Assembly: GCA_014377155.1 (NCBI GenBank)
Contig: JACMQD010000059.1
Span: 1-17,349 of the forward strand
Direction of reading: 5' to 3'
DNA from: Herminiimonas sp.
Lineage (GTDB): Bacteria; Pseudomonadota; Gammaproteobacteria; Burkholderiales; Burkholderiaceae
Length of the DNA stretch: 17,349 nt
This document shows, piece after piece, positions 1-9,339 of the stretch (the stretch's first letter is position 1; each line of letters begins with the position of its first letter). Both the position numbers and the translations under genes were made by a program. The notes beneath the pieces are model-generated. The model saw nothing but the letters and a program-made list of their open reading frames with translations, ran no database searches and was not told the origin of the DNA.

Positions 1-86
1 ATGCCTTGCGATCGATGAACGTGGCGCCCGACTCGAATGTCACCAGCATCATCATTCCGGCAAACGCATTGCAGGAGAGTATGTAA
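1..86 (+). CDS. ftsI: FtsI (PBP3) C-terminal end, partial
   Basis: Only the last 27 codons and the TAA stop (84-86) of an upstream gene are present; the reading frame begins at base 3. The tail reads ALRSMNVAPDS and ends in QESM. The MNVAPDS stretch matches my recollection of the C-terminus of FtsI, the septal class B penicillin-binding protein that cross-links peptidoglycan, in betaproteobacteria. The position directly before murE is the standard dcw location of ftsI. The stop overlaps the murE start by one base (TAATG), which implies coupled translation. The transpeptidase domain lies outside the window, so the identification rests on the tail and context. Confidence 0.85.
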   Translation, partial: ALRSMNVAPDSNVTSIIIPANALQESM

Positions 87-1612
87 TGCGGATCGCCGAC
101 GCGCAATTGACCACGCTTCTCGCCTGGCTGCGCGCTACCGCCGCCGGCGCGCAGTTGTCGTCGGATTCCCGCACCATCAAGCGCGGTGACGTGTTTTTTG
201 CCTATCCGGGCGACACTGCCGACGGTCGTGATTATATTGCGCAAGCCATTGCCAACGGTGCAGCCGCCGTGGTGGTCGACGCCGGCGGTGCTGCCTGGGA
301 TGAACAATGGACGGTGCCCCACGTGGACGTCGTCGATCTGAAGGAAAATGCCGGTCCGATCGCCAGCGCTTATTACGGCCGGCCCGACGCCGGCATGTTC
401 GCGGTGGCAGTTACCGGGACCAATGGCAAGACCTCCTGTACCCAATGGCTGGGCAGCGCAATTTCGCGCCAGGGCGAACCGACGGTAGTGGTTGGCACGC
501 TCGGCGTGGGCACGTTCAAGTCAGGACAGCCGCAGCAGTTCAATTCGACCGGCTACACAACGCCGGATGCAGTGATGTTGCAGCGCACGCTGGCGGCGGC
601 GCGTGACGCCGGTGCCACTGTGCTGGCAATCGAGGCGTCGTCGATCGGCCTTCACCAGCACCGACTAGCCGGCTTGCATGTGGACGTCGCGCTGTTTACC
701 AATTTCACGCGGGATCATCTGGATTATCACGGCGACATGCAGGCTTACGAAGCGGCCAAGACCATGCTGTTCGACTGGCCTGGCCTGCGCCATGCGGTGG
801 TCAATCTCGACGATGCGATGGGCGAGCGCCTGGTCCGGCGTTTGCAATCGAAGGTCGGCGCGGTGCCGGTGATCGGTTATACATTGGTCGGCAAGCAAGT
901 CGATGGTATCGACATGGTCTGCGCTTCGGACATCTGCAGTACCGCTACGGGCACGTCATTCCGGATCGATTCGCCGTATGGCGCCGGGGCGGTCAAGACA
1001 CGCCTGATCGGCGATTTCAATGTCAGTAACGTACTCGGGATCATTGGTGTGCTGGTGGCCAAGGGGATGCCGATGCGCGAGGCGATCGCCGCCGCTGAAA
1101 CGCTGACTCCCGTGCCGGGCCGCATGCAGTTGCTGGGGCCGCAGGACGGGCCGATGATCGTGATCGATTATGCACACACGCCGGATGCACTTCAAAAGAC
1201 GCTGACCTCATTGCGCCAGGTCGCGCGCGACCGCGGCGGCCAGTTATGGTGTCTGTTCGGCTGCGGCGGCGACCGTGATCCGGGCAAGCGACCGCAAATG
1301 GGCGTTATCGCCATGGCCGCCGACCATGTAGTCGTCACCAGTGACAATCCGCGTTTCGAAGAGCCTGCTGCCGTCATCGGACAGATCGTCGCCGGCATGG
1401 ATTCGGCCGGACCGGCACCGCGGGTTATCGAGGACCGCGCAGCGGCCATCCTGTGGACACTGCGCCGGGCCGCCAAAGCCGACGTCGTACTGTTGGCCGG
1501 CAAAGGCCACGAAAACTATCAGGAAATCAAGGGCCGCAAGTTGCCCTTTCTCGACGCCGACCATGTCGCGCTCGGCCTGGCTGCGCGGGCGACCATGAAA
1601 GGTACCGGCTGA
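86..1612 (+). CDS. murE: UDP-MurNAc-L-Ala-D-Glu:meso-DAP ligase MurE
   Basis: A 508-residue Mur ligase that adds the third stem-peptide residue to UDP-MurNAc-dipeptide in the cytoplasm, using ATP. The N-terminal domain binds the UDP substrate. The ATP-binding loop GTNGKTS is at residues 111-117. The lysine of YEAAKTMLF (K225) fits the carbamylated lysine of the family. The motif DNPR at 420-423 is the established signature for meso-diaminopimelate rather than lysine, so this is a Gram-negative DAP-type wall. Length is typical (about 490-510). The start at 86 is supported by AGGAGA at 73-78, seven bases upstream, and by the one-base overlap with the ftsI stop. The stop overlaps the murF start by one base. 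Nothing odd was seen in the reading frame. Confidence 0.97.
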   Translation: MRIADAQLTTLLAWLRATAAGAQLSSDSRTIKRGDVFFAYPGDTADGRDYIAQAIANGAAAVVVDAGGAAWDEQWTVPHVDVVDLKENAGPIASAYYGRPDAGMFAVAVTGTNGKTSCTQWLGSAISRQGEPTVVVGTLGVGTFKSGQPQQFNSTGYTTPDAVMLQRTLAAARDAGATVLAIEASSIGLHQHRLAGLHVDVALFTNFTRDHLDYHGDMQAYEAAKTMLFDWPGLRHAVVNLDDAMGERLVRRLQSKVGAVPVIGYTLVGKQVDGIDMVCASDICSTATGTSFRIDSPYGAGAVKTRLIGDFNVSNVLGIIGVLVAKGMPMREAIAAAETLTPVPGRMQLLGPQDGPMIVIDYAHTPDALQKTLTSLRQVARDRGGQLWCLFGCGGDRDPGKRPQMGVIAMAADHVVVTSDNPRFEEPAAVIGQIVAGMDSAGPAPRVIEDRAAAILWTLRRAAKADVVLLAGKGHENYQEIKGRKLPFLDADHVALGLAARATMKGTG

Positions 1613-2988
1613 TGCAGTCTTCGTTATCACAACTGCTTGCCGCACTGACCGGCGCACGCATGACCACCGACGTCGATTTCAAGGGTATCTCGACCGACAG
1701 CCGTCGCGCCGACGCCGGCAGCCTGTTCGTGGCACTGCGCGGCGAACGCTTCGATGCGCATGCATTCCTCGATGCGGTGGCAGCGCAGGGTGTGGCAGCT
1801 GTCGTCGTCGAGCAGCTTCCCGGAGGCATCGATATCCCGGCCCTCGTGGTGCCCGACACCCGCTTGGCGCTAGGCGAAATCGCGCGTGCCTGGCGCAGTG
1901 GTTTTGCGCTGCCGGTCATCGGCGTCACCGGCAGCAATGGCAAGACTACCGTCAAGGAAATGATCGCCGCGATACTGGCGGCTGCGTTCGGCGCCGAGCG
2001 CACGCTGGCTACGCGCGGCAACCTCAACAACGAAATCGGCGTGCCGCTGACCGTGTTCCGCCTGGATCGTCAATGTCAGGCCGCTGTCATCGAGCTCGGC
2101 ATGAATCACCCTGGTGAAATCGCCGTGCTGGCGGGCATTGCCCAACCGACCGTGGGTCTGGTCAACAATGCCCAGCGCGAGCATCAGGAATTCATGGAAA
2201 GCGTGGCGGCGGTCGCCATCGAGAACGGCGCGGTCCTCCGCGCGTTGCCTGTCGATGGCACGGCCGTGTTTCCGGCTGATGATGAATTTACGGCGCTGTG
2301 GCGCGGCTATGCCGCAGAAACCGGCCAGCGCAAGGTCATGACCTTCGGGCTGAGCGCCGACGCCGACGTCGGCTGCACTTTTGCCGCCAATGATTTCGGC
2401 AGTGACCTTCAGGTCGACGCCGGCGGCGAACGCTTTGCCGTCTCGCTGGCTGCGGCCGGTGTCCACAACGTGCGTAATGCATTGGCGGCGATTGCCTGCG
2501 CGCTGGCCGCCGGCATCGCGACCGAGGCTATCGTGCGCGGGCTTGAAGCATTTTCGCCGGTGAGTGGCCGCCTGCAGCGCAAGACCAGCAAAAGTGGTGC
2601 GGCGCTCATCGACGACACGTACAATGCCAATCCCGATTCGGTCCGCGCCGCCATCGATGTGCTGGCCGGTGCCGCCGCGCCGCGCATCCTGGCATTGGGC
2701 GACATGGGCGAAGTCGGCAACGACGGCCCGCAGTTTCACCAGGAGATCGGTGCCTATGCGAAGGCAAAGGGCATCGATCATTTATTGACATTAGGCGATC
2801 TCGCGCAGCACAGCAGCAAGGCATTCGGCAACGGCGCCGTGCACTACCACGACATAGACATGATGAACAACGCAGCAGAAACAATGCTTACCCCGGCCAC
2901 GACGCTATTGGTAAAAGGTTCGCGCTTCATGCAGATGGAACGCGTGGTACAGCATCTGGTTGGCCAGTCTGTAGTGGAAGGTCACTGA
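1612..2988 (+). CDS. murF: UDP-MurNAc-tripeptide:D-Ala-D-Ala ligase MurF
   Basis: A 458-residue Mur ligase that joins the D-Ala-D-Ala dipeptide (made by Ddl, also in this cluster) to UDP-MurNAc-tripeptide, completing the pentapeptide. The ATP loop [10 protein letters not shown] is at residues 104-113. The segment NNEIGVPLT and the central motif [11 protein letters not shown] are typical of MurF. The C-terminal domain holds [10 protein letters not shown] and LALGDMGE, both characteristic of MurF. The frame is open well upstream of 1612, but ATG 1612 gives the normal length, overlaps the murE stop by one base (TGATG), and has AAAGGT at 1598-1603 as ribosome binding site. It ends one base before the mraY start. 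Confidence 0.97.
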   Translation: MQSSLSQLLAALTGARMTTDVDFKGISTDSRRADAGSLFVALRGERFDAHAFLDAVAAQGVAAVVVEQLPGGIDIPALVVPDTRLALGEIARAWRSGFALPVIGVTGSNGKTTVKEMIAAILAAAFGAERTLATRGNLNNEIGVPLTVFRLDRQCQAAVIELGMNHPGEIAVLAGIAQPTVGLVNNAQREHQEFMESVAAVAIENGAVLRALPVDGTAVFPADDEFTALWRGYAAETGQRKVMTFGLSADADVGCTFAANDFGSDLQVDAGGERFAVSLAAAGVHNVRNALAAIACALAAGIATEAIVRGLEAFSPVSGRLQRKTSKSGAALIDDTYNANPDSVRAAIDVLAGAAAPRILALGDMGEVGNDGPQFHQEIGAYAKAKGIDHLLTLGDLAQHSSKAFGNGAVHYHDIDMMNNAAETMLTPATTLLVKGSRFMQMERVVQHLVGQSVVEGH

Positions 2989-2989
2989 C

Positions 2990-3145
2990 ATGCTGCTTTG
3001 GCTCGCGCAATATTTTCAGCAAGAAGTCGGCCCTCTACGGGTCTTCAATTTCATCACTTTTCGCGCGGTCTTCGCGACCTTGACCGCACTGGCCATCGCC
3101 CTGATTGCCGGGCCAGCGGTGATTCGCAAGCTGGCGCGCATGTAA
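2990..3145 (+). CDS. mraY: MraY N-terminal fragment, ended by an in-frame TAA
   Basis: This 51-codon reading frame starts at ATG 2990 behind a good ribosome binding site (GGAAGG, 2976-2981) and one base after the murF stop. It begins MLLWLAQYF and has a hydrophobic segment at about residues 24-45 (ending [10 protein letters not shown]), which matches the start and first membrane segment of MraY. It stops at TAA 3143-3145, immediately after LARM. The same frame resumes after the stop as the rest of MraY, with no shift and no missing codons. Counted through the stop, the gene would encode 389 residues, the usual betaproteobacterial length. Either this is the 5' part of an interrupted mraY, or the stop is a sequence error and 2990 is the true gene start. 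Confidence 0.75.
   Translation: MLLWLAQYFQQEVGPLRVFNFITFRAVFATLTALAIALIAGPAVIRKLARM
3143..3145 (+). other. In-frame TAA inside mraY (codon 52)
   Basis: The expected family sequence here is M-K-V-G-Q-A-V-R; the DNA reads ATG TAA GTC TGC CAG. From an AAA ancestor, one A-to-T change at 3143 creates the stop. A second change, G to T at 3149, turns the conserved Gly codon GGC into TGC (Cys). From an AAG ancestor two changes in the codon would be needed. Frame and codon number are kept on both sides, so this is a substitution and not a net indel. The observation is direct; the ancestral codons are inferred from remembered family sequence. Confidence 0.9.
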
Positions 3146-3157
3146 GTCTGCCAGGCA

Positions 3158-4159
3158 GTGCGCTCGGACGGACCGCAAACCCACTTGATTAAAAACGGCA
3201 CCCCTACCATGGGCGGCGTGCTGATCCTGATCGCCATCGGGATTTCGACCTTGTTGTGGGCCGATCTCAGTAATCGCTTCATCTGGATCGTGCTGGTAGT
3301 GACGCTCGGCTTCGGCGCGATCGGCTGGGTCGACGACTATCGCAAGGTGGTCTACAAAGACCCGGAAGGCATGAAGTCGCGTGAAAAGTATTTCTGGCAG
3401 TCGTTGATCGGCATCGTCGCCGCACTGTATCTGGCTTTTTCGGTATCCGCGCCTACCAACACCAAGGTATGGGAATTGTTTACCGCTTGGGTGCAATCGG
3501 GACTGAGCATGGACCTGCCCCCGAAGGCCGATTTGATCGTGCCGTTCTTCAAGACCATCAGCTATCCGCTGGGCGTGTGGGGCTTTATTGCGCTGACCTA
3601 TTTCGTCATCGTCGGCACCAGCAATGCGGTCAACCTGACCGATGGTCTGGACGGCCTGGCGATCATGCCGACAGTGATGGTCGGCACCGCGCTGGGCATC
3701 TTCGCATATGTGACCGGCAACGCGATTTATTCCAAATACCTGTTCATCCCGCATATTCCGGGCGCGGCCGAGTTGATCATTTTCTGCGGTGCCATGGCCG
3801 GTGCCGGACTGGCCTTCCTGTGGTTTAACGCGCATCCGGCGCAGGTGTTCATGGGTGACGTCGGCGCACTGGCGCTGGGCGGCGCGCTGGGTACCATCGC
3901 CATCATCGTGCGTCAGGAAATCGTGCTATTCATCATGGGCGGCATCTTTGTCGTCGAGACACTGTCGGTGATGATGCAGGTGGTGTATTTCAAATACACC
4001 AAAAAACGTTTCGGTGCGGGTCGTCGCATTCTGCTGATGGCGCCGCTGCATCATCATTTCGAGCAAAAAGGCTGGAAAGAAACGCAAGTCGTCGTGCGCT
4101 TCTGGATCATCACGATGATGCTGGTGCTGTTCGGCCTGTCCACGCTGAAGCTGCGCTGA
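3158..4159 (+). CDS. mraY: MraY main body (lipid I synthase), open after the internal stop
   Basis: This 333-residue frame can start at GTG 3158, 12 bases after the internal TAA. It carries nearly all of phospho-MurNAc-pentapeptide transferase, the membrane enzyme that moves phospho-MurNAc-pentapeptide from UDP to undecaprenyl phosphate to make lipid I. In full-length numbering the aspartate pair of GWVDDYRK is D115-D116, NLTDGLDGL follows in the middle, FMGDVG has D290, and the HHH of MAPLHHHFE is at 354-356; all known active-site features are present. Multiple hydrophobic segments fit a polytopic membrane protein. What is missing from a GTG 3158 start is the first membrane segment and the K-x-G-Q part of the first cytoplasmic loop. 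The ribosome binding site before 3158 is poor. The stop overlaps the murD start (ATGA). Confidence 0.9.
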   Translation: MRSDGPQTHLIKNGTPTMGGVLILIAIGISTLLWADLSNRFIWIVLVVTLGFGAIGWVDDYRKVVYKDPEGMKSREKYFWQSLIGIVAALYLAFSVSAPTNTKVWELFTAWVQSGLSMDLPPKADLIVPFFKTISYPLGVWGFIALTYFVIVGTSNAVNLTDGLDGLAIMPTVMVGTALGIFAYVTGNAIYSKYLFIPHIPGAAELIIFCGAMAGAGLAFLWFNAHPAQVFMGDVGALALGGALGTIAIIVRQEIVLFIMGGIFVVETLSVMMQVVYFKYTKKRFGAGRRILLMAPLHHHFEQKGWKETQVVVRFWIITMMLVLFGLSTLKLR

Positions 4160-5652
4160 TGAACTACACCGGCAAACGCGTTCTGGTTCTCGGACTCGGC
4201 GAGTCGGGACTGGCAATGGCCCAATGGCTGCTGCGATGCGGCGCGACGCTGCGCGTGGCCGATACCCGCGCTGCGCCGGAGCGCCTGAACAATTTGCGCG
4301 ACATGGTGCCGGATCTCGAGTTTGTCGGCGGCGTGCTAAACGATGCGCTGCTTGACGCGATCGACTTCGTCGCGGTCAGCCCCGGCTTGGCGCCTGGGCG
4401 CGAACTCGCGACGATCTTGCCGGCAGCGGCACTGCGCGACATTCCGGTGTGGGGTGAGATCGAGTTGTTCGCCCAGGCTTTGGCGACACTAAAAGCCGAA
4501 CGCGACTATGTGCCCAAGATCATCGCCATTACCGGTACCAACGGCAAGACCACCGTGACCAGTCTGGCGGGATTGCTGTGCGAGCGCGCCGGCCTGACGG
4601 TGCAGGTTGCCGGCAACATCAGTCCGGCCGCGCTCGACTGCCTGCGCGCCGCGCTCGACAACGATGTGCTGCCACAGGTCTGGGTTCTGGAACTTTCCAG
4701 CTTCCAGCTCCACACATGCTCCAGCTTGCAAGCCGACGTCGCTACCGTGCTCAACATTACACAGGATCATCTTGACTGGCACGGCGACATCGACGCATAC
4801 ATGAACGATAAGGCAAGGATTTTCGGAACCGACACCATCCGTGTACTCAACCGCGACGATGCACGCACGATGCAGATGGCGTCGCCGCTCGCGCGTTCGG
4901 TGACCTTCGGCGTCGATGAGCCCCGGCAGGCCGACTGCTTCGGCCTGTCCAATGAAAACGGCATGCTCTGGCTGTCGGTGGCGCTTGTCACCGAAGAGGC
5001 GGACGGCAAGCGCCGCAAGAAGGATGCACCCGAGTTGCCGGTCACCATCAGTCGCCTGATGCCAGCCGACGCCCTGAAGATTCGCGGCCAGCACAATGCC
5101 GCCAATGCGCTGGCGGCGCTGGCGTTGTGCCGCGCCATCGGATTGTCGCTGGCACGTTTGCTGCACGGCTTGCGCGAATACGAAGGCGAGCCGCACCGGG
5201 TCGAACTGGTGACCACCATCGGCGGCGTCGAATATTACGATGACAGCAAGGGCACCAATGTCGGCGCGACAGTGGCTGCCATCAATGGTCTGGGTGCCGG
5301 CATGGCCGGCGGCAAGCGGCTGGTGCTGATTGCCGGCGGCGAGGGCAAGGGTCAGGATTTCACACCGCTGGCTGATCCACTGGCGCGCCACGCGCGCGCC
5401 GCGCTCCTGATCGGCAGGGATGCGACTGTAATGGGTGCTGCGATCGCGCCATCGGGCGTCGCCATCGAAGCGTGCGCGACGCTGGAAGAGGCCGTCTTGC
5501 GCGCAGCCGCACTGGCGCAATCCGGTGACGCGGTGCTGCTGTCGCCGGCCTGCGCCAGTTTCGACATGTTTCGCAACTACGAACACCGGGCCCAGGTATT
5601 CGTCGATGCGGTGCGCGACCTGGGCTTGTCACGCGGAGAGCTGGTCGCATGA
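4159..5652 (+). CDS. murD: UDP-MurNAc-L-Ala:D-Glu ligase MurD
   Basis: A 497-residue Mur ligase that adds D-glutamate to UDP-MurNAc-L-Ala, the second step of stem-peptide assembly. The N-terminal Rossmann-like domain begins [15 protein letters not shown], as in MurD. The ATP loop GTNGKTT is at 126-132. The motif DHLDWHGD and a lysine at K218 (NDKARIF), the expected carbamylated lysine, follow. YDDSKGTN and [12 protein letters not shown] in the C-terminal third are typical MurD features. It is somewhat longer than the E. coli protein (438), with extra residues including a charged KRRKKD stretch in the middle domain. The start overlaps the mraY stop by one base and the local ribosome binding site is weak. 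Translation therefore probably depends on ribosomes leaving mraY. Confidence 0.96.
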   Translation: MNYTGKRVLVLGLGESGLAMAQWLLRCGATLRVADTRAAPERLNNLRDMVPDLEFVGGVLNDALLDAIDFVAVSPGLAPGRELATILPAAALRDIPVWGEIELFAQALATLKAERDYVPKIIAITGTNGKTTVTSLAGLLCERAGLTVQVAGNISPAALDCLRAALDNDVLPQVWVLELSSFQLHTCSSLQADVATVLNITQDHLDWHGDIDAYMNDKARIFGTDTIRVLNRDDARTMQMASPLARSVTFGVDEPRQADCFGLSNENGMLWLSVALVTEEADGKRRKKDAPELPVTISRLMPADALKIRGQHNAANALAALALCRAIGLSLARLLHGLREYEGEPHRVELVTTIGGVEYYDDSKGTNVGATVAAINGLGAGMAGGKRLVLIAGGEGKGQDFTPLADPLARHARAALLIGRDATVMGAAIAPSGVAIEACATLEEAVLRAAALAQSGDAVLLSPACASFDMFRNYEHRAQVFVDAVRDLGLSRGELVA

Positions 5653-6857
5653 AATTCGCGATTCCCTTTTTAAACGGATCCGCCGCGCCCAAGCCGATGG
5701 AAGCCCTGACGCAGCGCGTCAAGGCGCCTGAGTACGACCAGCCGCTGGTCTGGGTGGTGTTGTTGCTGATGTTGTTCGGCATGGTCATGGTGTATTCGGC
5801 ATCGATTTCGCTGCCGGATTCGCCCAAGTACGCCAGTTACCGGAACGCCCATTTCCTCACGCGTCAGGGGATTTTCATCATGGCGTCGATTGTCGCTGCC
5901 TTTATCGCTTACAAGGTCAGGATCGAGCAATGGCAGCGCGCGGCGCCTTATCTGTTCGTCATTACCTTGGTGTTGCTGGTGCTGGTGCTGGTGCCAGGCG
6001 TCGGCAAGGGCGTCAATGGCGCCAAGCGCTGGCTGTCTTTCAAAGTATTCAATCTGCAACCGTCCGAACTGATGAAATTATTCGTCGTGCTGTATGCCGC
6101 CGACTACACGGTGCGCAAGCAGCAGTTCATGCACAAGCTGACCAAGGGATTTTTGCCGATGGCGGCGGCGGTCGGCTGCGTCGGCCTGTTGCTGCTGCTC
6201 GAACCTGACCTGGGTGCATTCGGCGTGATCGTGTGCATTGCGATGGGCATTCTTTTTCTGGGTGGTATCAACGGCATCTGGTTCGGTGGCATCTGCGCCA
6301 CGCTGGTCGGTATCTTCACGATGGTGATCTTGCTGTCGCCATGGCGACGTGAGCGGATTTTCGCCTATCTGAATCCGTGGACCGAAGAAAACGCGCTCGG
6401 CAAGGCGTACCAGTTGTCGCATTCGCTGATCGCTTTCGGGCGCGGCGAAATTTTCGGCGTCGGACTCGGTGGCAGTGTCGAGAAGCTGCATTATCTGCCG
6501 GAAGCCCATACCGACTTTCTGCTGGCGGTGATCGGCGAAGAACTCGGTTTTGTCGGCGTGCTAGTGGTGGTCGCGCTGTTTTACTGGATCATCAAACGGT
6601 CATTCGAAATCGGCCGTCAGGCCATCGCGATGGATTTGACCTTTGCCGGATTGACGGCAAAAGGCATCGGTATCTGGATCGGCGTGCAGGCATTCGTCAA
6701 CATGGGCGTCAACCTGGGTATTTTGCCGACCAAAGGCCTGACGCTGCCACTGATGAGTTATGGCGGATCGGGTGTGCTGATCAATTGTGTCGGCCTGGCG
6801 ATCTTGCTGCGCATCGATCACGAAAACCGCATGCTGGCGCGCGGAGGTCGTGGATGA
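5649..6857 (+). CDS. ftsW: FtsW, septal peptidoglycan glycosyltransferase (SEDS family)
   Basis: A 402-residue polytopic membrane protein of the SEDS family (RodA/FtsW/SpoVE), which polymerises lipid II into glycan strands at the septum together with FtsI. Conserved blocks include [66 protein letters not shown] and [16 protein letters not shown] near the C-terminus. A cytoplasmic tail of roughly 35 residues precedes the first membrane segment. The start at 5649 overlaps the murD stop by four bases (ATGA) and is preceded by GGAGAG at 5635-5640. The C-terminal [16 protein letters not shown] distinguishes FtsW from RodA only moderately; the dcw context makes FtsW the clear choice. Confidence 0.96.
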   Translation: MKFAIPFLNGSAAPKPMEALTQRVKAPEYDQPLVWVVLLLMLFGMVMVYSASISLPDSPKYASYRNAHFLTRQGIFIMASIVAAFIAYKVRIEQWQRAAPYLFVITLVLLVLVLVPGVGKGVNGAKRWLSFKVFNLQPSELMKLFVVLYAADYTVRKQQFMHKLTKGFLPMAAAVGCVGLLLLLEPDLGAFGVIVCIAMGILFLGGINGIWFGGICATLVGIFTMVILLSPWRRERIFAYLNPWTEENALGKAYQLSHSLIAFGRGEIFGVGLGGSVEKLHYLPEAHTDFLLAVIGEELGFVGVLVVVALFYWIIKRSFEIGRQAIAMDLTFAGLTAKGIGIWIGVQAFVNMGVNLGILPTKGLTLPLMSYGGSGVLINCVGLAILLRIDHENRMLARGGRG

Positions 6858-7930
6858 AACGGCTCGTGATCATGGCGGCCGGGACCGGCGGCCATATTTT
6901 CCCCGGTCTGGCCATTGCCGAGACCATGCAGTCGCGCGGCTGGCAGGTTTCGTGGCTGGGCACCACGCACGGCATGGAGGGCGGCATCGTGCCAGCCCAC
7001 GGCATCGACATGGATACCATCGAATTCACCGGCGTGCGCGGCAAGGGGCTGTGGCACACCGTGCGCGGCATGGTGCGGCTGGTCGTCAGTTTCGCCACCT
7101 GTTTTCGCATTTTCGGCAAACGCCGGCCGGACGTGGTGCTCGGCATGGGCGGCTATGTCACGGTGCCGGGCGGGGCGATGGCCAAGCTGCGCGGCGTGCC
7201 GCTGGTGCTGGTCAATGCGGACGCAGCATTGCTACTATCGAACAAGACCTTGGCGCCACTGGCAAAACGCGTGCTATTCGGCTTTCCGGCAGACTTCGGC
7301 ACCGCCAGCGCCAAGGCAGTCGTGACCGGCAATCCGGTACGCCGCGAGATCATCGCCTTGCCACCACCGGCACAACGCTACGCCGAGCGCAGCGGTCCGC
7401 TGCATCTGCTGGTAGTCGGTGGCAGCCTTGGTGCAAAAGTCCTGAATGAATGCGTGCCGGCTGCGGTCGGGTCCATGCCGGTCGACCAGCGGCCGATGGT
7501 GGTCCATCAATCCGGCAAGCAGCATATCGCCGCACTTCGCGCCGCCTACGCCGCCGCAGGGGTAGCAGCCGAGGTGGTGGATTTCATCGACGACATGCCG
7601 CGTCGCTACGCGCAGGCCGATCTGGTGATCTGCCGCGCCGGCGCCATCACGGTGTCGGAGCTGACCGCGGCCGGCGTTGCCAGCGTGCTGGTGCCGCTGG
7701 TGGCGTCGACCACTTCGCACCAGCGCAATAATGCGCAGTGGATGGCGCAGCAGCATGCCGCGATCCATTTGCCACAAGCCGAGATGACGGTCGACAGCCT
7801 GTCGAGCCTCTTGATGAACATGACGCGTGCCGCGTGCCAGAAGATTGCACAAGCCGCCTACGACAACGGACGCCGCGGTGCCAACGAGGCCATCGCGGAC
7901 ATTTTGGAAAAATTGGCTAGCCCAGCATGA
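6854..7930 (+). CDS. murG: MurG, lipid II synthase (GlcNAc transferase)
   Basis: A 358-residue GT28-family glycosyltransferase that adds GlcNAc from UDP-GlcNAc to lipid I on the inner face of the cytoplasmic membrane. The N-terminal G-loop is [17 protein letters not shown] (residues 7-23). The second Gly-rich loop, [13 protein letters not shown], starts the C-terminal nucleotide-binding domain, followed by [15 protein letters not shown], the donor-binding region. The frame is open far upstream inside ftsW, but ATG 6854 aligns with the family start, overlaps the ftsW stop by four bases, and has a perfect GGAGGT (6843-6848). The segment where E. coli MurG has an H-E-Q-N motif reads [13 protein letters not shown] here; I believe this is common in Burkholderiales. 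Confidence 0.96.
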   Translation: MKRLVIMAAGTGGHIFPGLAIAETMQSRGWQVSWLGTTHGMEGGIVPAHGIDMDTIEFTGVRGKGLWHTVRGMVRLVVSFATCFRIFGKRRPDVVLGMGGYVTVPGGAMAKLRGVPLVLVNADAALLLSNKTLAPLAKRVLFGFPADFGTASAKAVVTGNPVRREIIALPPPAQRYAERSGPLHLLVVGGSLGAKVLNECVPAAVGSMPVDQRPMVVHQSGKQHIAALRAAYAAAGVAAEVVDFIDDMPRRYAQADLVICRAGAITVSELTAAGVASVLVPLVASTTSHQRNNAQWMAQQHAAIHLPQAEMTVDSLSSLLMNMTRAACQKIAQAAYDNGRRGANEAIADILEKLASPA

Positions 7931-9339
7931 AACATAAAGTAAAGAACATTCATTTTGTCGGCATCGGCGGCTCCGGCATGAGCGGCATTGCCGAAGTGCT
8001 GCTCAATCTGGGCTATGTCGTTTCGGGCTCCGATATCGGCAGCAACGCTGCCACCAAACGCCTGGCCGAACTCGGCGCGTGCGTCATGCTGGGCCATGAG
8101 GCCAGCAACATCACCGGCGCCGATGCGGTAGTGACCTCGACTGCGGTCAACGAAAGCAATCCGGAAGTCATCGCCGCCCGCGAAAAACATATTCCGATCG
8201 TGCCGCGCGCGATCATGCTGGGCGAACTGATGCGGCTAAAGAGCGGCATCGCCATTGCCGGCACCCACGGCAAGACCACCACCACCAGTCTGGTCGCCAG
8301 CATTTTGGCGCAGGGCGGCTTCGACCCGACCTACGTCATCGGCGGCCGCCTCAATAGCGCCGGCGCCAACGCCAAGCTGGGCTCGGGCGACTTCATCGTG
8401 GCCGAAGCCGATGAGTCGGATGCGTCATTCCTGAACCTGTCGCCGGTGATCGAAGTCATCACTAATATCGACGCCGACCACATGGAAACCTACGACCATG
8501 ATTTCGGCAAGCTCAAGCAGGCCTTTGTCGATTTCACGCAGCGCCTGCCGTTCTATGGCGTCGCCGTGTTGTGCATGGACGACGCCAATGTGCGTGCCAT
8601 CATGCCGCAGATTTCCAAGCCGATCACCACCTATGGCTTTCATGAACAAGCCGACGTACGTGCGGTCGACGCGGTCGCCGTCGGCGGCCTCATGCAGTTT
8701 CGCGTGATCCAGCACGACTATCCACCGATGAGCGTCAGCCTGAACCAGCCCGGCATGCACAATGTGCAAAACGCCTGTGCCGCCATCGCTATCGCACGCG
8801 AAATCGGCGTCGACGACGCCGCCACACAACAGGCGCTGCGCGAATTCAACGGCGTCGGCCGGCGCTTTACCCGCTACGGTGAAATTCCGTTGCCGGATGT
8901 CGCCGGCAAGGCTGGCGGCACGTTTGCGCTGGTCGACGACTACGGCCATCATCCGGTCGAGACCGCCGCCACGCTGGCTGCCGCGCGCGGCGCCTATCCT
9001 GGACGCCGCCTGGTGCTGGCATTTCAGCCGCATCGCTACACCCGCACGCGCGACCTGTTCGAGGATTTCGTCAAGGTCTTGTCGACCACCGATGCGCTGG
9101 TGCTGGCCGAAGTCTATGCCGCCGGCGAGCAGCCGATCGTGGCCGCCGACGGTCGGGCGCTGGCGCATGCGCTGCGCGTGGGCGGCAAGGTCGAGCCGGT
9201 GTTCGTCAAGGACATGACAGAGATGCCGGACATCATCATGAACCTGGTGCGCGACGGTGATGTCGTCATCACCATGGGTGCCGGTTCGATCAGCGGCGTG
9301 CCGGCACGGCTGACCCAGATTGCAGCGGAACAAGCATGA
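7927..9339 (+). CDS. murC: UDP-MurNAc:L-Ala ligase MurC
   Basis: A 470-residue Mur ligase that adds L-alanine to UDP-MurNAc, the first stem-peptide step. It opens with the N-terminal dinucleotide-like fold [15 protein letters not shown]. The ATP loop is GTHGKTTTT (residues 112-120), and the His in place of Asn is the usual MurC form. [10 protein letters not shown] and the C-terminal VDDYGHHP and [12 protein letters not shown] motifs are also diagnostic of MurC. Length is typical. The start overlaps the murG stop by four bases. No strong ribosome binding site lies right before it (GGAAAA is too far upstream), so coupling to murG is likely. No murB lies between murC and ddl, unlike some other bacteria. 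Confidence 0.97.
   Translation: MKHKVKNIHFVGIGGSGMSGIAEVLLNLGYVVSGSDIGSNAATKRLAELGACVMLGHEASNITGADAVVTSTAVNESNPEVIAAREKHIPIVPRAIMLGELMRLKSGIAIAGTHGKTTTTSLVASILAQGGFDPTYVIGGRLNSAGANAKLGSGDFIVAEADESDASFLNLSPVIEVITNIDADHMETYDHDFGKLKQAFVDFTQRLPFYGVAVLCMDDANVRAIMPQISKPITTYGFHEQADVRAVDAVAVGGLMQFRVIQHDYPPMSVSLNQPGMHNVQNACAAIAIAREIGVDDAATQQALREFNGVGRRFTRYGEIPLPDVAGKAGGTFALVDDYGHHPVETAATLAAARGAYPGRRLVLAFQPHRYTRTRDLFEDFVKVLSTTDALVLAEVYAAGEQPIVAADGRALAHALRVGGKVEPVFVKDMTEMPDIIMNLVRDGDVVITMGAGSISGVPARLTQIAAEQA

Noticed and set aside
1870..2781. 303-codon open frame on the - strand opposite murF
   Set aside because: Same pattern of antisense openness in GC-rich coding sequence; murF on the + strand explains the region fully.
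3143..3151. mraY break as a frameshift or programmed frameshift
   Set aside because: Both sides are in the same frame and the codon count matches the family, so no net shift is needed; a stop codon substitution is sufficient.
4489..5586. 365-codon open frame on the - strand opposite murD
   Set aside because: It is a mirror of murD codon use, rich in Gln, Arg, His and Gly, with no family features and no gap in the + strand genes for it.
6377..6853. Upstream in-frame extension of murG inside ftsW
   Set aside because: The extra 159 codons overlap ftsW in another frame, while ATG 6854 matches the family start and has a perfect GGAGGT.
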